Under the pieces are notes generated by a model, which ran no database searches, had not been told where the DNA came from, and was given only the letters and a program-made list of their open reading frames with translations. Below, piece after piece: positions 51,510-61,316 of a DNA stretch of 64,000 bases. The stretch is taken from contig NZ_DAXETW010000027.1 of NCBI RefSeq assembly GCF_051155795.1, positions 1 to 64,000 of the forward strand. The letters run 5' to 3'. This DNA comes from Longibacter sp051155795 (GTDB taxonomy: Bacteria > Bacteroidota > Rhodothermia > Rhodothermales > Salinibacteraceae). The first letter of the stretch is position 1; each line of letters begins with the position of its first letter. The position numbers and the translations under genes are program-made.

Positions 51510-52739
51510 TTAAGTGTCGTCGGAGCCGTGGAGGTCCTTGTAGAAATCCAGCGTTTGCCGGGCGATCGCCGTCCAGCTAAATACCTCTTCGACACGGGTC
51601 CGGGCGGCCGCGGCCATGTCCGTTCGAGCGTCTGGGTCGGCCATGAGCCGGTTGACGCTGTCGGCGAGGTCGCGGGCAAACCGGGCGGCGTCGCGCGGCT
51701 CGTGGCTGTCGCCCCCCTCGGCTTCGAAGGGGACGAGCACGCCCGTTTCGCCGTCCACAATGATTTCCGGGATCCCGCCGACGGCGGAGGCGACGATAGG
51801 CGTGTGGCAGGCCATCGCTTCGAGATTGATGATGCCGAAGGGTTCGTATACTGACGGGCAGACGAACACGTCTGCGTGTGTGTATAGCGTAATGACGTCG
51901 TCCCGCGGCAGCATTTCCGCGAGCCAGACAATCCGGTTGTCAGTCTGTGCTTTGGCCTCTTCCACGAGCGACTCCATCTCCCGGCCGATCTCTTCGGTAT
52001 CGGGAGCGCCGGCGCACAACACCACCTGCACGTCGGGGTCGAGGTGATGAATGGCTCGGACGAGATGCAGAATGCCCTTCTGGCGGGTGATGCGCCCGAC
52101 AAATAATAGATAGGGTTGATCCGGGTCAATGTCATACTGCCGCAGAACGTCCGGGTCGGGCGTCGGGCTATACTGGTCGATGTCGATGCCGTTGTAAATC
52201 GTTCGGACGCGGTCCTCCGCGACATCGTACAGGGCCCGGACGTCGTCATTCATGGACCCGGACACGGCAACGACCCCGTCGGCGTTTTCGTAGGCTGTGC
52301 GCTCCACCCAGGAACTCGCATGGTATGCCGTCCCCAGCTGCTCCACCTTCCACGGGCGATGCGGCTCCAGCGAATGGGTTGTCAACACGAGCTTGGCACC
52401 GGTCAGCTGTTTCGCCAGACACCCGCCCAGGTGAGCGTACCAGGTGTGGCCGTGAATGATGTCGGCGTCAGCGATGGACCCCGCCATGACGAGATCCCGC
52501 AACATGGTGTTCAAAAACTTGGCGTGACGATCATCCTGACAGGGAAGATCGAACTCCGGATTGACGCCGCGCACCGTCAGGTTACCGGAGGCCACGTCCT
52601 GATCGCCGAAGCAGAGGACTTCGATCTCGTGAGACCCATCGTCCAACTTCGATAGCTCGCGCGTCAGGTATTCGACGTGGACACCGGCACCGCCGTACAC
52701 GTTGGGCGGGTACTCATTAGTCAGGACGACGATCTTCAT
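51510..52739 (-). CDS. glgA: Glycogen synthase, GT4-like (GlgA/GlgM actinobacterial type)
   Basis: 409 residues. N-terminal LTNEYPPNVYGGAGVHVEYL carries the GT-B nucleotide-sugar GGAG loop; the C-terminal half has LLFVGRITRQKGILHLVRAI and the VYEPFGIINLEAMACHTPIV donor site. Length and motifs match the corynebacterial/mycobacterial-type enzyme (glgA_Coryne), which in mycobacteria can make maltose-1-phosphate from ADP-glucose (GlgM). ADP-glucose would come from the GlgC gene 108 bases upstream on the same strand. The FGE-domain gene follows. Confidence 0.92.
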   Translation of the reverse strand: MKIVVLTNEYPPNVYGGAGVHVEYLTRELSKLDDGSHEIEVLCFGDQDVASGNLTVRGVNPEFDLPCQDDRHAKFLNTMLRDLVMAGSIADADIIHGHTWYAHLGGCLAKQLTGAKLVLTTHSLEPHRPWKVEQLGTAYHASSWVERTAYENADGVVAVSGSMNDDVRALYDVAEDRVRTIYNGIDIDQYSPTPDPDVLRQYDIDPDQPYLLFVGRITRQKGILHLVRAIHHLDPDVQVVLCAGAPDTEEIGREMESLVEEAKAQTDNRIVWLAEMLPRDDVITLYTHADVFVCPSVYEPFGIINLEAMACHTPIVASAVGGIPEIIVDGETGVLVPFEAEGGDSHEPRDAARFARDLADSVNRLMADPDARTDMAAAARTRVEEVFSWTAIARQTLDFYKDLHGSDDT

Positions 52740-52847
52740 AGGACGAAGTGGACTCGGGAAGGAGAGCGGAGAATCGCACGTAGCGCCGCACCGGGGTGGT
52801 CGGAAGCGGGTTGCGGGTGGAGTCGGCCATCATGCAAGACGATGGCG

Positions 52848-54170
52848 TCAAATAATGGTATCGTCCGGGACGTGCGTGTTTTTAGGAATGACCACGATCC
52901 CGTCGCGAATGTAGAACATGTCCGTTTCCGCTTCATCGATGTTGTCGCGGTTCTTGATGATACACCGCTTTCCGATCGATACATTTTTGTCGATGATAGC
53001 GCCCTCCACGTAGGATTCCTCCCCGATGCCGGGACGCGCCGGACCCTCGACGTACCCACGGTTTTCGGGGTCCTGCCATGGATAATGATCCGCGCCCATG
53101 AAGATGGTGTTTTTAATCGTCGTGTTGTGCCCGATAAACGAGCGGATGCCGATGACCGACTTGGAGATCTGGCTGTTCACGATCACGCTTCCTTCCGCGA
53201 TCAGCGACTGCTGCACGAACGAGCTCTCGATCTTTGCCGGAGGCAGCATGCGAGCGTTCGTGTAAAGCGGTCGGTCCGGGTCGTACACGTCGAATTCCGG
53301 ATTGGGCTCGGCCAGCATCAGGTTCGCGTCGTAGAACGACCGAATGGTCCCGATGTCGCTCCAGTAGCCCGTGAACGGGTAGCTCACGACCTTTTTCCCC
53401 TCAATCGCCTCCGGGATGATCTGCTTGCCGAAGTCGTGATGCTCCTCGTTGGATTCGAGCAGGTCGCGCAGGACGTCCCGGCTAAAAATGTAAATCCCCA
53501 TGGACGCCAGGTAAACCCGTCCCTCGTCTTCGAGATCATCGCTGACCGGACTCTCCTTCCCGTCAAGGTCGTCGGCCGGCGGTTTCTCATGAAACTCGGT
53601 GATCGTATGATCGGCGTCCGTTTTCAGAATGCCGAACGCCGGCGCATCGTCCGCCGTGACCGGGATCGTGCCGATCGTCACATCCGCGCCGGTCTCCTCG
53701 TGGTGGCGGATCATCTCGCGATAATCCATCGAATACAGCTGATCGCCTGACAGAATCAGCGTGTAGTCGTGGCGGTAGCCATCGACGTGCGGGATGACGC
53801 GCCGGACGGCATCGGCCGTTCCCTGAAACCAGTCCTTGGACGCCGGGGTCTGCTCCGCGGCGAGGATGGAGACAAAGCCGTTGCTGAAACGGTCGAAGCG
53901 ATAGGCCTGCGAGATGTGTCGATTCAGGCTCGCGGAATTGAACTGCGTCAGCACAAAGACGCGCGTGATGCCGGCATTGATGCAATTCGAGACCGGGACG
54001 TCGATAAGCCGGTACCGTCCCGCGAGCGGTACGGCCGGTTTGGCGCGGAGCTTTGTCAGGGGAAACAGGCGCGTACCGGCACCGCCGCCGAGGATGATCG
54101 CAAGCGCGGAGAGGTTCGAGTCAACGAACCCGCCACCGTCAGCAAGAGCATTCGTTTGAGGTGGGTTCAT
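52848..54170 (-). CDS. glgC: Glucose-1-phosphate adenylyltransferase
   Basis: 440 residues. Makes ADP-glucose from ATP and glucose-1-phosphate, the regulated step of glycogen synthesis. AIILGGGAGTRLFPLTKLRA (nucleotide loop), KPAVPLAGRYRLIDVPVSNC, LAAEQTPASKDWFQGTADAV, LILSGDQLYSMDYREMIRHH, and YWSDIGTIRSFYDANLML are all family motifs; the C-terminal left-handed beta-helix repeats follow. The ATG at 54170 (MNPPQTNALADGGGFVDSNL) is used rather than the open frame to 54269. Operon with glgA. Confidence 0.96.
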   Translation of the reverse strand: MNPPQTNALADGGGFVDSNLSALAIILGGGAGTRLFPLTKLRAKPAVPLAGRYRLIDVPVSNCINAGITRVFVLTQFNSASLNRHISQAYRFDRFSNGFVSILAAEQTPASKDWFQGTADAVRRVIPHVDGYRHDYTLILSGDQLYSMDYREMIRHHEETGADVTIGTIPVTADDAPAFGILKTDADHTITEFHEKPPADDLDGKESPVSDDLEDEGRVYLASMGIYIFSRDVLRDLLESNEEHHDFGKQIIPEAIEGKKVVSYPFTGYWSDIGTIRSFYDANLMLAEPNPEFDVYDPDRPLYTNARMLPPAKIESSFVQQSLIAEGSVIVNSQISKSVIGIRSFIGHNTTIKNTIFMGADHYPWQDPENRGYVEGPARPGIGEESYVEGAIIDKNVSIGKRCIIKNRDNIDEAETDMFYIRDGIVVIPKNTHVPDDTII

Positions 54171-54483
54171 GGAACGGGAACAGATTACGGGATCGAGAAC
54201 GGGAAGGGGAGGCACCTGACCAACGGGCCGAGGCGTCCATAAGCATCGCCGGTGAGCCGGACCGCGCAATGCCGGAGATCCTCACACGAAGGGACGGGGC
54301 ACCGATGCCCGAAGATGCAAAAGAACGAGACGCGACGAACAGAAACAGACGCCGACAGCGGTGGTCCGGCGCGTCATGAGCGAAGATACAATGATGACCC
54401 CTCTCCCACAAGCCGAACCGCATCCCGGGGGATCGCGATACCGTTTTCTCCCACTCGGCCATGCGACCGTTCGGCCGATCCAT
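54171..54483. other. Intergenic region upstream of glgC
   Basis: 313 bases, no convincing gene. Presumably holds the glgC-glgA promoter. A frame across 54139-54483 is not supported. Confidence 0.45.
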
Positions 54484-54711
54484 CTACCGAAAAACTCGGA
54501 TGATGACGTTCAACGCGATCGTCAGAATGATGCTGAGAACAATCATGGTAGTAATCGGGGCGTAGATACGGAACCGCTCCCCCTCATAGGAAAGGTCTCC
54601 CGGAAGCTCGCCGATATCGACGAAACGCCCCACACCCCAGACGAGGCCTCCAAGAAGGACAAGGCCGACACCGGCATAGATTAACCAGCGTGCAAGAACA
54701 TCCGGGCTCAT
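54484..54711 (-). CDS. DUF2905 family small membrane protein
   Basis: 75 residues with two TM segments: LARWLIYAGVGLVLLGGLVW and APITTMIVLSIILTIALNVI, joined by the family's GRFVDIGELPGDLSYEGERF loop (GxLPGDI-x-x-E in homologues). Matches DUF2905, whose function is unknown. The protein ends soon after TM2 with IRVFR. Transcribed divergently from the membrane-protein gene at 55018. Confidence 0.88.
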   Translation of the reverse strand: MSPDVLARWLIYAGVGLVLLGGLVWGVGRFVDIGELPGDLSYEGERFRIYAPITTMIVLSIILTIALNVIIRVFR

Positions 54712-55017
54712 GGTGATGCGCAGATTGGTGGCAGCGTATCGGTACGTGGCGGGCCGCTACCATGCAGGCGTCCGCCGAGCGTGGCCGTTCGAAGTCCTCG
54801 TCACCCGGCAGAGTTTCCGGTCACGATGGGCTTGCATCGACGGGTTGTGTCTCCCGACGTGTGGACGTGAGCGGATGCGAATAAACCTGGACGGCGATCC
54901 GTCGTACAGGCGATGACGAAACCACCCTGTCCGGCGCGAGCGGCGCGGCACGGCCGCGCCGGTTCGTTTCGGATGGCACCGACCGAATCCCCTTTCCATT
55001 GATCGATTGACGCTACC
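54712..55017. other. Divergent promoter region
   Basis: About 306 bases between the DUF2905 gene (minus) and the small membrane protein (plus). No repeat or terminator recognised. Confidence 0.4.
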
Positions 55018-55491
55018 GTGGTTTACACCTTAAAGTGGGTCTTTGTCATCCTACACATCATTACGGCCGGGGCGTGGTTCGGCCTTGGGCTCCGCCTCTC
55101 CGCATGGGCGCGCAAAACCGTGGAGTTGAGTGGTGAACCCGCACAGGTGATGGCGGAGGACGGCCAGCGCACCGTCAAGCTGATGACGATCTTTATTGTG
55201 CTCACGGCCGTCTTTTCGGTGACGGCGTTTGTTCTGGGCGGGGCATTTGCCGCATATGGCCCGGCCTACCACTCCTCCCTCCTGCTGATGCTGCTTCTGC
55301 TTCTGGATCAGGTCCTTGTCATCCGGCCGGCATGGGGCACGCTTGTGACCGCCGTATCCAGCGAAGGCCCGTCGAGCGGCGAGATTATGACCTCGGCGAA
55401 GAAGCGCATCGCCATCGGGACCGGCGTCGGCCACCTCATGTGGCTCATTCTGCTCGTCCTGATGTTCGCAAACCGCCTGTTCGGCATCTAA
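55018..55491 (+). CDS. Small integral membrane protein (DUF2269-like)
   Basis: 157 residues, four TM segments: TLKWVFVILHIITAGAWFGL, VKLMTIFIVLTAVFSVTAFV, SLLLMLLLLLDQVLVI, and VGHLMWLILLVLMFANRLF. The N-terminal HIITAGAWFGLG resembles the histidine-bearing opening of DUF2269 and CopD-like membrane proteins, but the family assignment is tentative. Start is GTG at 55018. Followed by a strong bidirectional terminator. Confidence 0.75.
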   Translation: MVYTLKWVFVILHIITAGAWFGLGLRLSAWARKTVELSGEPAQVMAEDGQRTVKLMTIFIVLTAVFSVTAFVLGGAFAAYGPAYHSSLLLMLLLLLDQVLVIRPAWGTLVTAVSSEGPSSGEIMTSAKKRIAIGTGVGHLMWLILLVLMFANRLFGI

Positions 55492-55517
55492 GTTCAGCAT
55501 GCACGTCGCGACATAGA

Positions 55518-55559
55518 AAAGGCGCTGCACAGTACCGCCGTGCAGCGCCTTTCCTTTTT
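55518..55559. terminator. Bidirectional intrinsic terminator
   Basis: AAAGGCGCTGCAC (55518-55530) pairs perfectly with GTGCAGCGCCTTT (55540-55552); on the plus strand TTCCTTTTTG follows and on the minus strand CCTTTTCTA. It serves the convergent genes ending at 55491 (+) and 55629 (-). Confidence 0.9.
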
Positions 55560-55628
55560 GTCCGCCCGAATTCGACGGGACTGCCGAATTCGGCCCGGCC
55601 GACGCACGTCGGCCCGTGGTGATGCGTG

Positions 55629-56516
55629 CTATTCGTCGTCGTTGTAGCCTTCCAGTGCGCGGACGCCGGCAGGCGTCGACGAGGCGAGCGAGACCGCCCC
55701 ATCTGTGTAATCGTCTTCACGCCGATTCTTCAGGAAGAGCTGGCGCGCCGGAGATTTGTCGCACTCCTTCGTGTCGGCAGACGCCATGAGGAGCGACTGG
55801 TCGCCCTTCGGTGCCTGCGCGACGATGCGGCCGTGCGGATCGGTAACGAAGGATGCACCGTCGAACAGGACGCTGTCTTCGCGACCCACGCGATTGGCGA
55901 GCGCGCAGAAGTAGCCGTTCTGGAACGACATCGCTTGCACCTCGGCCTCAAAGACGCCTTTCGCCCATTCTCCGGCCGCACCGGCCTGCGGGATGCAGAC
56001 GACTTCCGCCCCGCCGAGAGCGAGCGCGCGCATGTATTCAGGGAAATGCCGGTCGTAGCAGGTCGCAACGCCGATCTTGCCGACGGCCGTATCGAAGACG
56101 GGCGCGCCGGTATCGCCGGGCGTGTAGTAGTCCTGCTCGTAAAAGTGCTCGTATTGCGGCACGTGCATCATGCGGGAGACGCCCCGCACGGTACCGTCGC
56201 TGTCGATCACGACCGAGCTGTTATAGCCCTTCCCGTCATCGATCTCATACAGGTTGCACACGACGACCACGCCGTACTCCGCAGCCTGCTCCGCAACCGA
56301 CTCCACCGTTGGCCCGGGAATTTTTTCAGCGAGATCGAGCACGTCGCCGTCCCGCTTGTTCGCGGGCACCTGAGGGAAGAACTTGGTGAAGGACAGTTCG
56401 GGGAAGACCACAAGGTCGGCTCCAGCGTTCGCGGCATTCTTGATCGCAATCAGCCCACGCTGGAACGCGTCCATCGCGTCGCTGGGATTGTATTGCTGAA
56501 CGAGTGCAATATCCAT
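55629..56516 (-). CDS. Carbon-nitrogen hydrolase, N-carbamoylputrescine-amidase-like
   Basis: 295 residues, family-normal. ADLVVFPELSFTKFFPQ provides the catalytic Glu and GKIGVATCYDRHFPEYMRAL the catalytic Cys of the nitrilase fold; PGDTGAPVFDT and the ANRVGRED region match the AguB-like branch, which cleaves N-carbamoylputrescine in arginine/agmatine catabolism. The third catalytic position, usually Lys in an RKxHxP motif, reads SRMMHVPQYEH, i.e. Met in place of Lys. Activity may therefore be altered or absent. No agmatine deiminase gene is in the window. Confidence 0.85.
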   Translation of the reverse strand: MDIALVQQYNPSDAMDAFQRGLIAIKNAANAGADLVVFPELSFTKFFPQVPANKRDGDVLDLAEKIPGPTVESVAEQAAEYGVVVVCNLYEIDDGKGYNSSVVIDSDGTVRGVSRMMHVPQYEHFYEQDYYTPGDTGAPVFDTAVGKIGVATCYDRHFPEYMRALALGGAEVVCIPQAGAAGEWAKGVFEAEVQAMSFQNGYFCALANRVGREDSVLFDGASFVTDPHGRIVAQAPKGDQSLLMASADTKECDKSPARQLFLKNRREDDYTDGAVSLASSTPAGVRALEGYNDDE

Positions 56517-56843
56517 AGAGCAGAGTCAGAGGCAGGGGAAGAAACGAACGGTAAGGGCCATGCAACCCGTCGGGGGCGCCGCGTGCCGATTCCGGCAACG
56601 GAGCAGGGCAAAATGCAGAACTTGAGATGAAGCCAGCGCGGCCCATCTCAGATATCAAACCAGCATGTCGGGTATTTCGTGACCGGTGGCGCGGTTCACA
56701 GGTCTGCGGTCCCAACACCCGCGCAAAATTCGGACCTCAGTTGCCGACGACGCTCACGCGCCCTGTCAGACCGCTCCGTTCCTCATGGCACACCGGCGTA
56801 AACACGGGCACAATAAACGGAGCAGGGATCGAGTTCGGCGGGA
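56517..56843. other. Intergenic region
   Basis: About 327 bases between the amidase start and the SPOR-protein stop. No gene, repeat or terminator recognised. Confidence 0.4.
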
Positions 56844-57299
56844 CTACAACGCGGACGCCACAACCTCACGTGCAATAAACGCTTCCGGAAAGTCGGATTT
56901 CAAGGCCCTGAGCACAGCAGACGCCGCCTCTCTCGATGAGAACGGGCCCACCCGCACCCGGTAAAAGGGTGCCTTCCATCGAACATCCACCGGTAGCTCG
57001 CGGGCGGCCGAAAGGGGCTCCGGTCGCTCCGCCTCGGGTAGCGCGTCGAACCAGGCGACCGCATCGGAAACCGCGCGATCGGCCGCAGATTTTTCCCCGA
57101 CCGTGCGGATCTGTACATGGAAGGTGCGGCGGGGGGCGTCGCTTTCGCGAGCATCCTCCGTACGAGACCGATCGCCGTCCGAGAGCAGCTGCGGTGTGCA
57201 CGAGACAACCCCGAGCAATAAGATCAAGCAGAGTGCGGATCGCAACCCGCTCCTCTGGCGATGGCGTTGCATCATCACGGTCCGGTGCTTCGATTTCAT
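56844..57299 (-). CDS. SPOR-domain lipoprotein
   Basis: 151 residues. A lipoprotein signal (SALCLILLLGVVSC with lipobox GVVSC) is followed by a linker rich in Asp/Arg/Ser and a single SPOR domain (TFHVQIRTVGEKSAADRAVS ... FYRVRVGPFSSREAASAVLR) that would bind denuded septal glycan. The ATG at 57299 (MKSKHRTVMMQRH) is used; ATGs at 57275 or 57272 give a tighter signal peptide. Its short length fits simple SPOR envelope proteins. Monocistronic on the minus strand. Confidence 0.85.
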   Translation of the reverse strand: MKSKHRTVMMQRHRQRSGLRSALCLILLLGVVSCTPQLLSDGDRSRTEDARESDAPRRTFHVQIRTVGEKSAADRAVSDAVAWFDALPEAERPEPLSAARELPVDVRWKAPFYRVRVGPFSSREAASAVLRALKSDFPEAFIAREVVASAL

Positions 57300-57673
57300 G
57301 AAGGCGTCGCAGGCACCCCGTAAAGGTGACGCGGCACCCCATTCCGCCACCTATTATACGGTACGCCCACGGGAGAACGCAATTGATTTTTGGGTGCGGC
57401 CCGACCAGTCCGTTACGTCTGCGTGACGATGCCGGTCGCTCCTGCCGCTAACGGCTGTTCCGGTACCCGAAAGAATCAAGTTTCATGCGTTTGCGGTAGA
57501 ATTAGGGATAGATACACGTTCATTGGCGCGCAATCGAAGCGTGATTTCCCGTCAATGTTTTCGCGTCTGAGGGATCGATGCCACCTGCGTGCTGTTTGCC
57601 CTTGTTGGTTCGTCCCTGAGCTGCGACCCTGCGTGGTCGGTTCCGGGTTCTTGTAGAAACCGCGTCGTCGTAC
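57300..57673. other. Divergent promoter region upstream of yihY-tamAB
   Basis: About 374 bases between the SPOR lipoprotein and the YihY gene. No gene or repeat recognised; likely promoters for both directions. Confidence 0.4.
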
Positions 57674-58948
57674 ATGAACGAGCGCCCCTTCTCTGCCACA
57701 TGGATTCAGCGCGCCCGTGCCCACGGACTGTACTATGCGCGTGGTCTGTACGCAGAAATTGCGGGAAAGAACCTGTTTCTCTGGGCCCAGGCGATCGCGT
57801 TCAAGGTCCTGGTCACCATCGTCCCGATTGTCATTCTGGCTACGGGTCTCGTTGGACGGGTGCTCCGTGGCAACGACGCGTTCGCAGCCGTTGCCCGTTT
57901 CATTCACGACTTCCTGCCGCCGAGCCAGAGCCACCAGGTCGTTACGTTTCTGCACCAGCTGCAAGTATCGAGTGGCACGATCGTCGGGATCGGTGGCGTG
58001 GGCCTCTTCCTGTCCGCCGTCTCGCTATTTATCACGCTACGGATTGCCGTTGGCAACGCCTTCGAGCAGGACTGGCACGAAAGCCGGTCCATTGTCGGCG
58101 GCTATCTGTTCGACGTGCGCATGGTGTTGCAGGTCGGACTGCTGTTCGTCGTGACGATTGGAATGTCCGTCTTCGCACAGTCCATCGACGGCTTTGAGGT
58201 GCTCGCCTTCGCCGGCCTGGACCAACCCTGGGCACGCGAGAGCTGGCGACATGCCATTCGGACGCTGGGCCTGTTCGTCCCGTTCTTCATTACGACGGCG
58301 ATGTTCTTCCAGCTGTACTATCTGGTGCCGAAACCGCATCCTCGAAAGCGAAGCGCACTGACCGGTGCGCTCATAGCGGGTGTGCTCTGGGAGATGGCGA
58401 AGCAGATTTTCACCTACTACGCCACGTACGTCGGTCAATTCGAACGGTACGCCACCGAAGGCCTCGGCGCCCTCGGCAACACCTTCGCCCTCATCATCGC
58501 GTTCGTGTTCTGGGTCTACTTCTCGGGCATCGTGCTCATGCTCGGCGCGGTCGTCGCTTCTCTACGCGAGCACCGGCACGTCACCGCCGGCCTCCTACCG
58601 GGCGAGGAGCGAGAGGACGACCGATCGCCGGCAGAACGAGCCGATGAATCATCTGCAGCACCGGCGGCCGCCCCGTCCTCTGCGGACGCCGACCCGGAAC
58701 CGACGACGCACACGCCGGACGACGTCGCAGCCCCTCAGCCGGCGCGCCGCACCGTCGAGGACGCTGCCTCCGTGCCCGCCGGCGACCCGAATCCACCCTC
58801 CGGCGACGGTGCCGACCCCGGGGCAGACACACCGGCCTCAACCGCGCCCGACCCCGCATCCGCCGCACCCTCGCCCGAGTCGAGCCCGAACACGTCCGCC
58901 GACGAAGCGGTTGATGCCACCGTTCAAGATCGTGAGGGGCAGCCGTAA
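57674..58948 (+). CDS. YihY/BrkB family membrane protein with long disordered tail
   Basis: 424 residues. Six TM segments in the first ~300 residues: FKVLVTIVPIVILATGLVGR, IVGIGGVGLFLSAVSLFITL, MVLQVGLLFVVTIGMSVFAQ, GLFVPFFITTAMFFQLYYLV, ALTGALIAGVLWEMAKQIFT, and LIIAFVFWVYFSGIVLMLG. IGGVGLFLSAVSLF and GALGNTFALIIAFVFWVYFS are family motifs. The function of YihY/BrkB proteins is unsettled. The C-terminal ~125 residues are a Pro/Ala/Asp/Ser-rich tail, unusual for the family. The gene ends 35 bases inside the start of tamA, implying translational coupling. Confidence 0.9.
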   Translation: MNERPFSATWIQRARAHGLYYARGLYAEIAGKNLFLWAQAIAFKVLVTIVPIVILATGLVGRVLRGNDAFAAVARFIHDFLPPSQSHQVVTFLHQLQVSSGTIVGIGGVGLFLSAVSLFITLRIAVGNAFEQDWHESRSIVGGYLFDVRMVLQVGLLFVVTIGMSVFAQSIDGFEVLAFAGLDQPWARESWRHAIRTLGLFVPFFITTAMFFQLYYLVPKPHPRKRSALTGALIAGVLWEMAKQIFTYYATYVGQFERYATEGLGALGNTFALIIAFVFWVYFSGIVLMLGAVVASLREHRHVTAGLLPGEEREDDRSPAERADESSAAPAAAPSSADADPEPTTHTPDDVAAPQPARRTVEDAASVPAGDPNPPSGDGADPGADTPASTAPDPASAAPSPESSPNTSADEAVDATVQDREGQP

Positions 58949-61316
58949 CCGCCCGCCGGTGCCGTCCGCTCCCACCCATCCATCTCGTTCCTCCGCCTGC
59001 TGTCGATTGGTTGCCTCCGCTCCCTCTTTTTTCGCCCGCCTGGCCGTTTCGATCCTGCTCTGCACCCTAATCGGAACCGGTTCGGTCATCGCCCAGAACT
59101 CGCTTCAACTCGTCAACGACGAGACGTCGGTCCGGAAGATCTCCTGGAATTTCGTCAATACACGGACGTTCGACACGGACCGGCTCGAAAAGCAGATTGC
59201 GACGGAGGCCCCCGGTGCCTTCTTTCGACTCAAGAAATGGTTCGACTGGGTACCGCGCGTCGATCCGGGTGAGTACCCGTTTGATGCCGTCACGCTTCAG
59301 AAAGATGTCGTCCGGCTCCGGCAATTTTATCAGCAGAACGGGTTTCTCCAGCCACGCATCGACTACCCGGCGTCGCAGTACGACACGTCGTCGAACACCA
59401 TCCACGTCCAGTTCGTCGTTGATGAAGGCCCCCCCCTTATCGTCCGTCGAACCTCCTACCACACACGGGATGATCGGCAGGCCGACACGCTCTTCGACCC
59501 CCCCCTGCGCTCGGAGTGGCGCGACTTCCGTGATGAAGCGCCGCTTCAGACGGGCGACCGGTTCACCGAGTTCAAACGCCTGCAGATCGAGGAGTCGACC
59601 ACGACCTGGCTGAGGGATCAGGGATATGCATTTGCCGAGGTAACCTCGTCGACGCAGATAGATACGACGGCCAACAAGGCCACCGTCCGGTTTAAGATTG
59701 ACCCCGGACCTCAGGCCCGGTTTGGTGAGATCCGAATCGAGGGCACGCACTCGCTGGAACCCAAGATCGTCCGGCGCGAGCTCCCGTTTCAGACGGGGGA
59801 CCGCTTCAATGCCTCGAAGGTGACGCAGGGCCAGCGCGAGCTGTTCGGCCTGAACCTCTTTCGCGTGGCCCTGGCGGACATTCCATCCCAACCGAGGGAC
59901 AGCACGGTAGCGGTGCGATACCGCGTCCGCGAGGCGCGCCTCCGCACGCTGTCCGGACAGCTCGGGTACGGCGGCCGTCCGGGCGTCTTCGGAGAGGGGC
60001 GCTGGACGCACCGAAACTTCTACGGGGCTGCACGCAACCTGAGCGTGGGTCTTATCGCAGAAACCGGCTGGCCCGTCAGCGACCCGCTCAACTTCTTCGG
60101 GTCCGGCGCGACGGTCGATCCACAGCGCCGCTTTCGCCTGTCGACGACCCTTCGCCAGCCGTACGTGTTCAGCACACGCCTGTCGGGGTCCTTTGAACCG
60201 TTTTTTCAGGAGCGACTCAGCGACAAGCTGGTTCCGGCCGCCGATCGGTGGCTCAGTCTGAACGAGCGACAGTTTGGCTTCAATACGAGGCTCACGTACG
60301 AGATCCTGCCGTTCCGCACGATCAATCTTCAGTACACGTTTACCCGAACCCAGCAATTCACGGCGCCCGATCCGGGCACGCAGCCGGACCAGCGCCTGGA
60401 CGTGGGCGCATCCGATCTCTTCGACAAGAGCATCGTGTCGCTCAACGCCACGCTGGGACGAACGGACGACTTCATCAATCCCACCCGCGGCTTCCTGATC
60501 CGCCCCTCGGCGGAGCTCGGGGGTACCCTGCTGGGGTCGGACGTGCAATTCGGTCGCCTCGGCCTTGAGGTGACGGGGTATATCCCGCTCGCCGATCAGG
60601 TGGAACTTGCCGGTCGCCTCTTCACCGGTCACATCTGGCCGCTGGGGGAAAGCCGGGACGCCCTCACGATTCCCGATGATGTCTCCGGCCTGCCACCGGA
60701 CGAACGAAACGACCTCCTCGCGGAGAACTTCACGTTTCAGAACCGTTTCTCCGATTATCTCTTCTACGCGGGCGGAAGCAGCGACGTGCGCGGCTGGCCC
60801 ATCGACCTGGCCGGCGGAAAAGTGGTCCGCTTCTCGACGGTCACCGGCACCTATGTCTACGAGTCCATCGGCGCGGAATCGAAGGTCGGGGCCAACCTCG
60901 AACTTCGCCTCCCCTTCCCCGGCCTGGGCGACAGCTTTCGCACGGCCGTCTTTCTCGATGCAGCACGACTGGACGCCGGCACGCTGGACCTGACGCCACC
61001 TCCCGGCGCGACCGACGTCGTTCGCTTCCCCGCCGACGGCCCCGTCGTCGCAACGGAGACGGACCAGCTTCTCGTGGGCACGGGCGCCGGAATGCGCTAC
61101 AAGACGCCCGCCGGGTTCATCCGGCTCGACGTCGCGTACAAGCTCACACCGGACCGTCTCGATCTGCGACGACCGCAGCAGGTCGGGGACTTCGCCGAGA
61201 TCCGAGAGACGGAGCGCGAGAGCGGAGAACAGACCGAACTCCGCCCTCCGTCGGACGTCGAAAAACGGTTTCTCCGCCGGTTCAGGCTTCATTTTGGCAT
61301 TGGCCGCACGTTTTGA
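58914..61316 (+). CDS. TamA-like outer membrane assembly factor (BamA/Omp85 superfamily)
   Basis: 800 residues from the ATG at 58914, which overlaps the end of the YihY gene. Signal segment FARLAVSILLCTLIGTGSVI, cleavage after IAQ. POTRA-like repeats follow (LEKQIATEAPGAFFRLKKWF, FGEIRIEGTHSLEPKIVRR, QTGDRFNASKVTQGQRELFG). The Omp85 barrel contains the conserved SSDVRGWPIDLAGGK region and ends FRLHFGIGRTF with the C-terminal Phe typical of barrel proteins. Together with the TamB-like gene 88 bases downstream it forms a TamA-TamB translocation and assembly module. The frame before 58914 lies inside the YihY gene and is not used. Confidence 0.9.
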   Translation: MPPFKIVRGSRNRPPVPSAPTHPSRSSACCRLVASAPSFFARLAVSILLCTLIGTGSVIAQNSLQLVNDETSVRKISWNFVNTRTFDTDRLEKQIATEAPGAFFRLKKWFDWVPRVDPGEYPFDAVTLQKDVVRLRQFYQQNGFLQPRIDYPASQYDTSSNTIHVQFVVDEGPPLIVRRTSYHTRDDRQADTLFDPPLRSEWRDFRDEAPLQTGDRFTEFKRLQIEESTTTWLRDQGYAFAEVTSSTQIDTTANKATVRFKIDPGPQARFGEIRIEGTHSLEPKIVRRELPFQTGDRFNASKVTQGQRELFGLNLFRVALADIPSQPRDSTVAVRYRVREARLRTLSGQLGYGGRPGVFGEGRWTHRNFYGAARNLSVGLIAETGWPVSDPLNFFGSGATVDPQRRFRLSTTLRQPYVFSTRLSGSFEPFFQERLSDKLVPAADRWLSLNERQFGFNTRLTYEILPFRTINLQYTFTRTQQFTAPDPGTQPDQRLDVGASDLFDKSIVSLNATLGRTDDFINPTRGFLIRPSAELGGTLLGSDVQFGRLGLEVTGYIPLADQVELAGRLFTGHIWPLGESRDALTIPDDVSGLPPDERNDLLAENFTFQNRFSDYLFYAGGSSDVRGWPIDLAGGKVVRFSTVTGTYVYESIGAESKVGANLELRLPFPGLGDSFRTAVFLDAARLDAGTLDLTPPPGATDVVRFPADGPVVATETDQLLVGTGAGMRYKTPAGFIRLDVAYKLTPDRLDLRRPQQVGDFAEIRETERESGEQTELRPPSDVEKRFLRRFRLHFGIGRTF

